A stretch of DNA of 11,861 nt from an uncultured Solirubrobacteraceae bacterium (GCA_955652345.1 CATPBV010000154.1:1-11861); one strand, 5' to 3'; shown: positions 1-5,538, counted from the first letter of the stretch. The notes: generated from the letters alone by a model not told the origin. Numbers and translations: made by a program.

Positions 1-48
1 GACGCGGACAACAATGGGGGCCCGAGCGACGGCGACGGTGGCGTCTAG
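1..48 (+). CDS. Possible C-terminal end of an upstream gene (partial)
   Basis: Frame 1 is open from the window edge to a TAG at 46-48 and encodes a 15-residue Asp/Gly/Asn-rich tail (DADNNGGPSDGDGGV). Most codons end in G or C, as in the real genes of this window, which is the only support. An acidic Gly-rich tail like this is commonly disordered, so no function can be assigned. It could also be non-coding. Confidence 0.35.
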   Translation, partial: DADNNGGPSDGDGGV

Positions 49-89
49 GAAGGCGGGGCCGGGGCGAGTCCCGCTGCAGCATCCGGAGG

Positions 90-119
90 TTGACAGCTTA
101 CCTACCAGTAGGTAAGAAT
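90..119 (+). promoter_or_regulatory. Promoter of the cupin-nitrilase-split-barrel operon
   Basis: A consensus -35 TTGACA (90-95) is followed after 18 bp by AAGAAT (114-119, 4/6 match to TATAAT); TAAGAA at 113-118 with a 17-bp spacer is the alternative. The predicted start of transcription is near 126, leaving a leader of about 35 nt before the cupin ATG at 161. A near-perfect -35 is rare in such GC-rich DNA, which makes the call fairly strong. Confidence 0.65.
97..116. promoter_or_regulatory. Operator palindrome between -35 and -10
   Basis: CTTACCTAC-CA-GTAGGTAAG is a perfect 9-bp inverted repeat with a 2-bp centre. It fills the spacer of the promoter at 90-119 and touches the -10, so a bound dimer should block RNA polymerase. 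Size and symmetry are typical of TetR-family operators (family knowledge). It differs from the two palindromes next to the TetR gene in this window, so its regulator is probably encoded elsewhere. Confidence 0.7.
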
Positions 120-160
120 ACGGGATCAACCGCCGGTCCTGCTGGAACAGAGGAGCGTCA

Positions 161-526
161 ATGCAGCGTGGAGATGGCTACGTGGTCGCCCAGGCCGAAG
201 AGCTCGAGCGGGCGGGCAACTGGACGCTGGTGCGTCGCTCGCTTGACTGCAAGGCGTTCGGGGTGAACCTAGTCGAGATCCCGCCGGGCGAGTCGATTCC
301 CGAGCACGACGAGACCGGCCGGGACCAGGAGGAGCTGTTCTCGGTGATCGCCGGCTCGGCGACGCTGGTCATCGACGGCGAGGATCACCCGGCGCCGCCG
401 GGGACGTTCGCCCGGATCGACCCCGCGCGGCGGCGGACGGTACGCAACGACTCCTCGGAGCCCTGCTCCGTGTTGATCTTCTCAGCGCCGACGACCAGTG
501 GCTACACCCCGATGGAGTGGGCGTGA
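161..526 (+). CDS. Small cupin-domain protein
   Basis: A 121-residue single-domain cupin. The conserved beta-barrel runs from about residue 36 (NLVEIPPGESIPEHDE) through EELFSVIAGSATLVIDG (57-73) to the second motif at PPGTFARIDPARRRTVRN (79-96). Metal-binding residues are largely lost: only H49 of the usual HxH remains (HDE), and the His expected near residue 92 in the second motif is Arg. It may therefore be a metal-free ligand-binding or sensor cupin rather than a dioxygenase. The ATG is preceded by GAGGAG at 150-155 with a 5-nt spacer, a strong ribosome binding site. It is the first gene of a three-gene operon; its stop overlaps the start of the nitrilase gene. There is no signal peptide, so it should be cytoplasmic. 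The fold is confident, the substrate unknown. Confidence 0.85.
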   Translation: MQRGDGYVVAQAEELERAGNWTLVRRSLDCKAFGVNLVEIPPGESIPEHDETGRDQEELFSVIAGSATLVIDGEDHPAPPGTFARIDPARRRTVRNDSSEPCSVLIFSAPTTSGYTPMEWA

Positions 527-1548
527 GCGTGCCCGGCGGGGACGGCAACTCGGCCCGCGCCCGCGACGAGGCCACCGACGGCGCTCGGGCGGTCCCGGTG
601 TCCGGCGCCAGTGAGCGGAAGCCCACGACGTTCCCGACAGTGCGCGTTGCGGCGATCCAGGCGACGCCAGTGATCCTGGACGCAGAGCGCTGCGTCGAGA
701 AAGCGATCCGGCTGCTGCACGAGGCCGCCGATCAGGGCGCCCAGCTCGCCGTGCTGCCTGAGTGCTTCGTCCCGCTGTACCCGTCCAACTCCTGGGCGAT
801 GGGCGCCGCGGGATTCAGCGGCTGGGATGAGCTCTGGGAGCGCCTGTGGGCCAACGCGGTCGATGTCCCGGGACCGCTCGTGGATCGGCTCGTTGGCGCG
901 TGCCGGGAGCGAGGCCTGTTCTGCGCGATCGGCGTCAACGAGCGCGAGTCCGAGCGCCCGGGGACGCTGTACAACAGCGTCCTGTACCTCGGACCGGCAG
1001 GGCTGCTTGGGCGACACCGCAAGCTGATGCCGACGCAGCACGAGCGGCTGTTCCACGGTATCGGCGCTGGAGATGACCTTGCGGTGGTCGACGCGGCCGG
1101 CGCCCGCGTCGGGGGATTGATCTGCTGGGAGAACCGGATGCCGCTAGCTCGCTACGCCGTGTATCGATCGGGGCCGCAGATCTGGGTTGCGCCGACTGCC
1201 GATGACAGCGACGGCTGGCTCGCGTCGATGCGTCACATCGCGATCGAGTCTGGGGCGTACGTCATTTCGGTGCCCCAGTTCATCCCGGCGAGCGCGTTTC
1301 CCGATGACTTCCCGGTCCCGCTGCCCTCCGGCAAGGACACCTTCGGCCGCGGCGGCGCGGCGGTGATCGAGCCCACCTGGGGCGAGGTGATCGCCGGGCC
1401 TCTCTACGGGGAGGAGGGCATGGTGCTCGCTGATTGCGACCTGAGGCGCGGTCTGCACGCGAAGCGCTGGTTTGACTCGGTCGGGCACTACAGCCGCCAG
1501 GAGGTGCTCGCGCGAGAGCTTGCTGGCGCCGGAGAGCTCAGACGGTGA
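523..1548 (+). CDS. Nitrilase-family carbon-nitrogen hydrolase
   Basis: Predicted cytoplasmic hydrolase of nitriles (or amides) to a carboxylic acid and ammonia. The nitrilase-superfamily triad is complete: E80 in LAVLPECFVPLYP, K167 in GRHRKLMPTQHER, and nucleophile C201 in GGLICWENRMPL. The CWEN-x-MPL signature, followed by QIWVAPTADD, is characteristic of the true nitrilase branch rather than amidases or N-carbamoylases. At 341 residues the length is normal, and the C-terminal GHYSR motif fits. I chose GTG 523: it overlaps the cupin stop as GTGA and has GGAG at 514-517 five nt upstream. GTG 517 is possible and adds two residues. The N-terminal 35 residues before FPTVRVAAIQATPV look non-conserved. 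Its stop overlaps the next gene by 4 bp, so the three genes are probably translationally coupled. The natural substrate is not predictable. Confidence 0.9.
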   Translation: MSVPGGDGNSARARDEATDGARAVPVSGASERKPTTFPTVRVAAIQATPVILDAERCVEKAIRLLHEAADQGAQLAVLPECFVPLYPSNSWAMGAAGFSGWDELWERLWANAVDVPGPLVDRLVGACRERGLFCAIGVNERESERPGTLYNSVLYLGPAGLLGRHRKLMPTQHERLFHGIGAGDDLAVVDAAGARVGGLICWENRMPLARYAVYRSGPQIWVAPTADDSDGWLASMRHIAIESGAYVISVPQFIPASAFPDDFPVPLPSGKDTFGRGGAAVIEPTWGEVIAGPLYGEEGMVLADCDLRRGLHAKRWFDSVGHYSRQEVLARELAGAGELRR

Positions 1549-2264
1549 CTGCGCCCGCTGGTCCCGAAGCCGCGACGGGGGCCGCGGGGCGCGGCGAGAG
1601 TCCCTACAGTGCTGCAACGCGCGAGCTTCAGGATCGCTTCGACACGCGCCGGCTCGCCGACCGCCTGCACGAGAAGTTCCTGGCGAGCGTCGTGATCGCG
1701 CCCGAGGACCGCGCCTTCATCGAGCGGATGGACATGTTCTTTCTCGCGACGGCCGACGCTCTCGGACGCCCCCAATGCTCCTACAAGGGAGGCGATCCTG
1801 GGTTCGTACGGGTACTCGACGACCAAACCGTGGCGTTCCCCAACTACGACGGCAACGGCATGTACCTATCGATGGGCAACCTGATGGAGAACCCGCAGGT
1901 GGGGATGCTGTTCATCGACTTCGTGTCCGAGCGGCCTTCGAGGCTCAGGCTGAGCGGCATCGCGAGTGTCGACGACGCCGATCCCCTGGTCGAGCACTAC
2001 CCGGGCGCGCAATTTGTGGTCCGGGTGCGAGCGACCCAGGTCTTTCCGAACTGCCCTCGCTACATCCACAAGATGAAGCTCGTGGAGAGGTCGCGATTCG
2101 TGCCACGCGCCGACCGCGACACCCCAGTCCCCGGCTGGAAGCGCTCGGACTGGGCGTGCGACGTGCTGCCGGCGGGCGACCCGGCCGGGCTCGGAGCGGG
2201 CGATCCCGCTAGCGGCTCAGCGAACGAGCCAGGCGCTCGGCGAGGTCAGCGGCGAACTGGCTGA
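1545..2264 (+). CDS. Pyridoxamine 5'-phosphate oxidase-like FMN-binding split-barrel protein
   Basis: A 239-residue protein. Residues 55-145 match the split-barrel flavin fold: DRAFIERMDMFFLATAD (55-71), a strand with GRPQCSYKGGDPGFVRVLD, then DGNGMYLSMGNLMENPQVGMLFIDF (102-126) and an SGIASV strand. Members of this family bind FMN, F420, PLP-type ligands or haem; which one applies here is not visible. GTG 1545 overlaps the nitrilase stop (GTGA) and GGAGAG lies at 1531-1536 with an 8-nt spacer, so start and coupling are well supported. Residues from about 205 on are a Gly/Pro/Arg-rich low-complexity tail, and its last 56 nt run through the end of the convergent arginase-family gene. The tail may be dispensable read-through after loss of an earlier stop. 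No signal peptide is seen. It could be a redox or flavin partner for the hydrolase beside it (inference). Confidence 0.85.
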   Translation: MTAPAGPEAATGAAGRGESPYSAATRELQDRFDTRRLADRLHEKFLASVVIAPEDRAFIERMDMFFLATADALGRPQCSYKGGDPGFVRVLDDQTVAFPNYDGNGMYLSMGNLMENPQVGMLFIDFVSERPSRLRLSGIASVDDADPLVEHYPGAQFVVRVRATQVFPNCPRYIHKMKLVERSRFVPRADRDTPVPGWKRSDWACDVLPAGDPAGLGAGDPASGSANEPGARRGQRRTG

Positions 2265-3126
2265 CCCCGTGAGTCTCGGCGTGGTCGGGGTTCAGCTCGG
2301 TGATCGTGAGGCCCTCGAGGTGGGGGGCGAGGAGGAGGACCTCCAGTGCTCGCATCGCCGCCTCGTACGAGAGGCCGCGGTTGCGCCCGGTGTTCTCCGA
2401 CAGCGGCATGTCGACGAAGTCGATCACGTCGACGTCGAAGTGCACCAGCAGGCGCTCGCACCGTGCCCCGATCAGCTCGCCTGATCGAGCGGCGACGCCT
2501 TCGGGATCGGCCTGGATCTCGTCCGCCGAGACAACCGAGATCCCGCGACGCTCGATCACCCCGCGCTCGAACTCCGTCGCCTGATTGTGCTCCCAGCCGA
2601 AAACCAGCACCTGGTCGTCCTCGAGCAGGGGGACGCGAGGACCGGCGCCTGCGAACTCGGAGACGGCCCCCTGCTCTCCAAGCATGTGCGCCATCCCCAT
2701 CCAGTCGAGCGCTCCGTCCGGAACGCTGTCGGGGACATTGAGGTCGGCGTGCATGTCGAAGTACAGGAGCCCCACGCGCTCGCCAGAGTCCACGTGGCCC
2801 GCCACCGTTCCGACGCCAACCGTGCAGTCGCCGCCCAGCACGAGGGTGATCTCATCCCTCGAGATGCAGTCGCGAACGCGGCTCGCGGTATCCCGGACGA
2901 TCTCCGCCACCTTCTGCACGTGCTGCACCCGCCGATGCTCTCGGTCCGGACGCCAGCGCCAGAGCTCGCGATCTCCGTGGTCGCGTACGTCGACTCCGGA
3001 GTCTCGCAAGAGCTCGAGCAGCCGCACCTCACGGAGCGCTTGCGGCGCCTGCTCCTGGCCGGGCGCGAACGCCCCGGCGCTCGTCGGCACTCCGATCACG
3101 CCCAGCGGGCGGTGGTCAGGCAGCAA
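2209..3126 (-). CDS. Arginase/agmatinase-family protein with a His-to-Cys metal-ligand change
   Basis: A 305-residue ureohydrolase-fold protein. Family metal motifs in order: GGDC (98-101), DMHAD (124-128), HFDVD (229-233) and TELNP (276-280). In arginases the first motif is GGDH, whose His binds one manganese; here it is C101, while the Asp and His ligands of the other motifs are kept. The change may alter the metal or indicate a distinct subfamily, so arginase, agmatinase or guanidinase activity should not be assumed. The start is TTG at 3124-3126, because there is no ATG near the conserved LGVIGVPTSAG; GTG eight codons downstream is an alternative. The start overlaps the FMN reductase stop by 11 bp, indicating coupling. 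The 3' end overlaps the convergent split-barrel gene. It is the last gene of the YceI-led operon. Confidence 0.88.
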   Translation of the reverse strand: MLPDHRPLGVIGVPTSAGAFAPGQEQAPQALREVRLLELLRDSGVDVRDHGDRELWRWRPDREHRRVQHVQKVAEIVRDTASRVRDCISRDEITLVLGGDCTVGVGTVAGHVDSGERVGLLYFDMHADLNVPDSVPDGALDWMGMAHMLGEQGAVSEFAGAGPRVPLLEDDQVLVFGWEHNQATEFERGVIERRGISVVSADEIQADPEGVAARSGELIGARCERLLVHFDVDVIDFVDMPLSENTGRNRGLSYEAAMRALEVLLLAPHLEGLTITELNPDHAETHGVSQFAADLAERLARSLSR

Positions 3127-3664
3127 GTCGTAGCTCTGCGTTGTCGAGCAGCTCGGCGAGAATACCGCTGAGCTCGAGCATCAGGTCTCGGTCCTTCAGC
3201 TGCCCGTGTTCGTCGAACGCCTCATCCGCGCTCGCGACCGGCAGCTCGCGGTCGACGACCCGAGCGCCGGCGGCGGCGAGCGCCTTTCGGAGCTCCGCCT
3301 GCGACCACACGGCTCCAAACATGCCGGTGCTCGCGCCGATCACAGCGACCGGCTTGTTCCTCAGGGCCGGGTGGGCGGCTGGGCGAGATGCCCAGTCGAT
3401 CGCGTTCTTGAGCTGACCGGGGATCGAGGAGTTGTACTCGGGAGTCGCGAACAGAATCGCGTCCGCGCCCTCGATCGCCCGGCGCCACGCTTGCACCGAG
3501 GTGCCGGGCGCAGCTTCGTCGTCCTCGTCGAATGGCGGGATTGTCTTCAGCCCGTCGAACTCGACGAGCTCCACTCCGGGCGGCAGCAGCATTCCCGCCG
3601 CCCGGAGCAGTTGCCGGTTGTGCGACGCGCGCCTGAGCGAACCTGAGACTCCCAGGAGACGCAT
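3116..3664 (-). CDS. NAD(P)H-dependent FMN reductase family protein
   Basis: A 182-residue flavodoxin-like flavoprotein that transfers electrons from NAD(P)H through FMN, typically to free flavin, quinones, azo dyes or chromate (family knowledge). Diagnostic motifs: GSLRRASHN at 8-16 (FMN phosphate loop), TPEYNSSIPGQLKNAIDW at 74-91 (isoalloxazine contact and dimer region), and GASTGMFGAVWSQ at 110-122. Length is normal for the family and no signal peptide is present. The ATG at 3662-3664 is 6 nt after the YceI stop, without a strong ribosome binding site, so translation is probably coupled. Together with YceI and a TetR repressor, the context suggests a response to an electrophile, quinone or other small redox-active compound (inference). 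Confidence 0.92.
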   Translation of the reverse strand: MRLLGVSGSLRRASHNRQLLRAAGMLLPPGVELVEFDGLKTIPPFDEDDEAAPGTSVQAWRRAIEGADAILFATPEYNSSIPGQLKNAIDWASRPAAHPALRNKPVAVIGASTGMFGAVWSQAELRKALAAAGARVVDRELPVASADEAFDEHGQLKDRDLMLELSGILAELLDNAELRLAA

Positions 3665-3670
3665 CTCAGC

Positions 3671-4225
3671 TCAGTTCTGGACGAGCTCGAGCTCGACCGT
3701 CAGCTTGACCTCGTTGTCGACCGCGAATCCGCCCTTCGGCAGTGGCGCGTTCCAGTTGAGGCCGTACTGAGTGCGGTCGATCACCGCTTCGAGCGTGATC
3801 CCGAGCTTGACGAAATCGCCGAGCGTCACGGCCGGGCCGGCGATCGTTCCGCGGGCCTCCAGCGGATGGGTGTTCCCCTTGATCGTCAACTCGCCGTCGA
3901 TGATCAGCTCGTCGGCTTCGCGACGGATCCGAGTCGAGCGGAAGGCGATCTCCGGATAGCGCTCCAGGTCGAAGAAATCGGGCGAACCCAGGTGCCCCTG
4001 GAGGTTCTCGTCCTTGACCACGAGCGAGCTCGCGTCGACTGTGCCGACCAGCTCAGCCGAGTCCTCGTCGACTGTCAGGGTGGCGTCGAAGTGCTCGAAC
4101 CGCCCGCGGAAGGTAGCGACGACCATGTGCTTGACCGCGAAGCTCGCGGACGAGTGCGTGGGGTCGAGGCTCCAGGTACCCGCGGGGAGTCCGGTGGTGG
4201 TGATGGGGGCTTCTGTGACGGACAT
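3671..4225 (-). CDS. YceI-family lipocalin-like protein
   Basis: A 184-residue protein matching the YceI fold, a beta-barrel that in characterised members binds polyisoprenoid lipids. Landmarks: GTWSLDPTHSSASFAVKHM (16-34) at the N-terminus, VRGRFEHF-like FRGRFEHFDATL, DASSLVVKDENLQGHLGSPDFFD in the middle, and ELTIKGNTHPLEARG near residue 133. The classic WxxDxxHS signature is present. Unlike the E. coli prototype it has no signal peptide, so it is probably cytoplasmic; many bacterial homologues are like this. The ATG at 4223-4225 is chosen over the adjacent TTG because AAGGAG (4231-4236) lies 5 nt upstream of it. First gene of the leftward operon with FMN reductase and arginase, divergent from the TetR gene, with two operator palindromes in its promoter and leader. 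Confidence 0.95.
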   Translation of the reverse strand: MSVTEAPITTTGLPAGTWSLDPTHSSASFAVKHMVVATFRGRFEHFDATLTVDEDSAELVGTVDASSLVVKDENLQGHLGSPDFFDLERYPEIAFRSTRIRREADELIIDGELTIKGNTHPLEARGTIAGPAVTLGDFVKLGITLEAVIDRTQYGLNWNAPLPKGGFAVDNEVKLTVELELVQN

Positions 4226-4230
4226 CAAGT

Positions 4231-4236
4231 CTCCTT
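4231..4236 (-). promoter_or_regulatory. Ribosome binding site of the YceI gene
   Basis: AAGGAG on the minus strand, 5 nt before ATG 4223-4225. It decides the start between two adjacent candidates, TTG 4226-4228 and ATG 4223-4225, in favour of ATG. Confidence 0.8.
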
Positions 4237-4256
4237 GCAGTTGATTTTGAGGGGAT

Positions 4257-4272
4257 TCGGACCGCAGTCCGA
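4257..4272. promoter_or_regulatory. Operator palindrome O2 in the YceI leader
   Basis: TCGGAC-CGCA-GTCCGA is a perfect 6+4+6 inverted repeat. Its core CGGACCGCAGTCCG matches the second palindrome at 4299-4312 at 12 of 14 positions. The centres are 41 bp apart, close to four helical turns, so two dimers would bind the same face. It lies downstream of the predicted leftward transcription start. The likely ligand is the adjacent TetR-family repressor. Confidence 0.75.
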
Positions 4273-4289
4273 TTGCCTACTGAGATGGT

Positions 4290-4295
4290 ATCATA
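4290..4295 (-). promoter_or_regulatory. Probable -10 of the leftward YceI operon promoter
   Basis: The minus strand reads TATGAT, a 5/6 match to TATAAT. The 17 nt upstream of it are CGGACCATGGTCCG plus TTT, so the perfect palindrome O1 occupies the -35/-10 spacer; the -35 hexamer itself (TCGTTG) is poor. Predicted transcription start is near 4283, giving a leader of about 58 nt that contains O2. The plus strand also carries a -10-like TATCAT at 4289-4294, but no matching -35. Confidence 0.5.
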
Positions 4296-4298
4296 AAA

Positions 4299-4312
4299 CG
4301 GACCATGGTCCG
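4299..4312. promoter_or_regulatory. Operator palindrome O1, perfect 14-bp
   Basis: CGGACCATGGTCCG is a perfect uninterrupted palindrome in the YceI-TetR divergent region. It fills the spacer of the best leftward promoter and contains the ATG at 4305 that would be the longest possible start of the TetR gene. Its close match to O2 and its position by a TetR gene make it a probable autoregulatory operator. Confidence 0.78.
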
Positions 4313-4391
4313 CAACGAAGCAAGTCTCGCTCCAGAGATCTCGGCATCGGTTCGCCGGAGGGTGGCCGAGCCCAGTGGCCGTGCCCTTCCA

Positions 4392-4397
4392 TACGAT
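4392..4397 (+). promoter_or_regulatory. Possible -10 for leaderless TetR transcript
   Basis: TACGAT (TAnnnT pattern) ends 6 nt before GTG 4404, the spacing expected if transcription begins at the start codon itself. I see no convincing -35 upstream. Leaderless genes are frequent in actinobacteria (established), but this site is a prediction only. Confidence 0.35.
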
Positions 4398-4403
4398 GGC
4401 GGC

Positions 4404-5000
4404 GTGCCTGCGCCGATCGAGCTTCCACTCGCTCCAGAGACCCGAGCCGAGCGTTGCGACGCGGCTCGCAATCGTCAGGCGATCCTCGAGGCGGCGGAGC
4501 GCCTCCTGCGCTCGGAGGGAACCGAGTCGATCACGATGGATCGGCTCGCCTGGGAAGCCGGCGTTGGGAAGGGCACGCTGTTTCGCCGGTTCGGCGACCG
4601 TGCCGGCCTGTTTCATGCTCTACTTGACGAAACCGAGCGTCGCCTGCAAGAGGGGTTCATCCGCGGCCCTGCGCCGCTCGGCCCGGGCGCACCTCCGGCT
4701 GAGCGCTTGATTGCGTTCGGTCGCGACCTGCTTGCGCTGACGGTCGAGCGCGGCGACCTCCTGCTCGCGGCCACACCACCGGAGCGAGGCTCACGATTCC
4801 GCTCTCCGGTTTACGCCGCCTACCGGGCACACATCAGCTCACTCCTGATCGAGCTCGACTTCGAGCAGTGGGACTACCTGGCCGATGTGTTGCTGTCGGC
4901 ACTCGAGCCCGAGCTGGTGCTCCACCAGCTCGAACGAGGCGTCCCGCTCGCCGAGTTGGAGCGCTCCTGGGAAGAGCTGGTGCGGCGGGTTGTTGGGTGA
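4404..5000 (+). CDS. TetR/AcrR-family transcriptional repressor
   Basis: A 198-residue one-component regulator. The N-terminal DNA-binding domain spans about residues 20-68: RNRQAILEAAERLLRSEG helix, TMDRLAWEAGVGKGTLFRRFGDRAGLF with the helix-turn-helix and the classic GxGKGTLFxxF recognition segment. The rest is the variable helical ligand-binding and dimer domain, so the inducer cannot be read. I chose GTG 4404: the family usually has 10-25 residues before the helix, whereas ATG 4305 would add 33 poorly conserved residues and lies inside operator O1. TACGAT at 4392-4397 sits 6 nt before this GTG, fitting a leaderless transcript. Likely controls itself and the divergent YceI operon through O1 and O2. 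The start is the uncertain part, the family is not. Confidence 0.9.
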   Translation: MPAPIELPLAPETRAERCDAARNRQAILEAAERLLRSEGTESITMDRLAWEAGVGKGTLFRRFGDRAGLFHALLDETERRLQEGFIRGPAPLGPGAPPAERLIAFGRDLLALTVERGDLLLAATPPERGSRFRSPVYAAYRAHISSLLIELDFEQWDYLADVLLSALEPELVLHQLERGVPLAELERSWEELVRRVVG

Positions 5001-5089
5001 TCCCGGCATGCGGTCGCGGAGTACGACGTCAAGCATCGGCGTCCCCTCGTCCTATTCGCGTACGGCCGGTGTTACACCCGATTTGTGTT

Positions 5090-5109
5090 GGGTGACCTGC
5101 GCATCACCC
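5090..5109. repeat. 6-bp inverted repeat downstream of TetR gene
   Basis: GGGTGA (5090-5095) and TCACCC (5104-5109) are perfectly complementary around an 8-nt loop, 90 bp after the TetR stop. It could help end the TetR transcript, but no T-run follows, so it is not called a terminator. Confidence 0.4.
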
Positions 5110-5189
5110 CAGCGGTAACGCAGGACGTGCCGGACATCGACGTATCGGTAACGATCCTCCGTCCACGCCAACGGTGCCGCCAGCTTCAC

Positions 5190-5206
5190 TGTCACTCCGC
5201 GTGACA
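5190..5206. repeat. 6-bp inverted repeat TGTCAC/GTGACA
   Basis: TGTCAC (5190-5195), loop TCCGC, GTGACA (5201-5206); after one mismatch the stem continues with CA/TG. It could be a hairpin or a protein-binding site. No T-tract follows. Confidence 0.4.
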
Positions 5207-5308
5207 CTGATGGTGGGATCACAGTGCGGGAGCCAGAGCGCGGGCAGATATCACATCCACGTCGGTGATTTCTCGGCGAGCTCGGTTGGTGGTGCTCCGG
5301 GCAAACGT

Positions 5309-5341
5309 GCCGGTGAGCCCACTAGCCGGTGAACCGGTTCA
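5309..5341. promoter_or_regulatory. Repeat pair and 12-bp palindrome, possible operator
   Basis: GCCGGTGA occurs at 5309-5316 and again at 5325-5332, 16 bp apart. The second copy runs into TGAACCGGTTCA (5330-5341), a perfect 12-bp palindrome. GTGCTCCGG also repeats at 5292-5300 and 5345-5353 on either side. The cluster looks like a protein-binding region, but it is 360 bp upstream of the GH6 start and the regulator is unknown. Confidence 0.4.
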
Positions 5342-5451
5342 GTAGTGCTCCGGAACGATCCAAACGGAAGTAACTATGCGAAGGTGCGGGCGTGGTGGAA
5401 ATCCGTTTGGGGCTGCACTGAGCCTAAAGCGCGCGTAAAACTCGAGCGCGC
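5342..5451 (+). ncRNA. Candidate structured RNA (leader or small RNA), class unknown
   Basis: A long-range perfect 9-bp stem, CCAAACGGA (5360-5368) with TCCGTTTGG (5402-5410), encloses 33 nt. An outer 5-bp stem, AGTGC (5344-5348) with GCACT (5415-5419), nests around it through an asymmetric internal loop. A 6-bp all-GC hairpin, GCGCGC (5429-5434) with GCGCGC (5446-5451), follows. I could not match the conserved cores of the riboswitch classes I know (c-di-GMP, ydaO, cobalamin, TPP, fluoride). The strand is assumed from the direction of the GH6 gene. The DNA repeats are certain; an RNA function is inference. Confidence 0.35.
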
Positions 5452-5513
5452 CCGGCGAGACTCATCATGCCGGCCCGGGTGACCTCCGCGGTCTGTTATT
5501 TGCAGCGGCGATG

Positions 5514-5538
5514 CATTACTCAGTTCTTTGGAGTAATG
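5514..5538. repeat. 8-bp perfect inverted repeat in AT-richer segment
   Basis: CATTACTC (5514-5521) and GAGTAATG (5531-5538) are perfectly complementary around a 9-nt spacer. It lies in the most AT-rich part of the gap, where weak promoter-like sequences also occur (TTTGGA 5527-5532, 17 bp, TATGGA 5550-5555). An operator over the GH6 promoter is a reasonable reading. Confidence 0.45.

Noticed and set aside
2246..3032. Additional frames on both strands over the arginase gene
   Set aside because: They are Arg/Pro/Ser-rich shadows expected in GC-rich DNA; only the arginase frame carries conserved metal motifs.
5429..5451. Intrinsic terminator from the GC-only hairpin
   Set aside because: No T-run follows; the next bases are CC-GGCGAGACTC. 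A structural stem is as likely.
5342..5451. A known riboswitch (c-di-GMP, ydaO, cobalamin or TPP)
   Set aside because: I looked for the conserved core strings of these classes and did not find them in order. A covariance-model search would be decisive.
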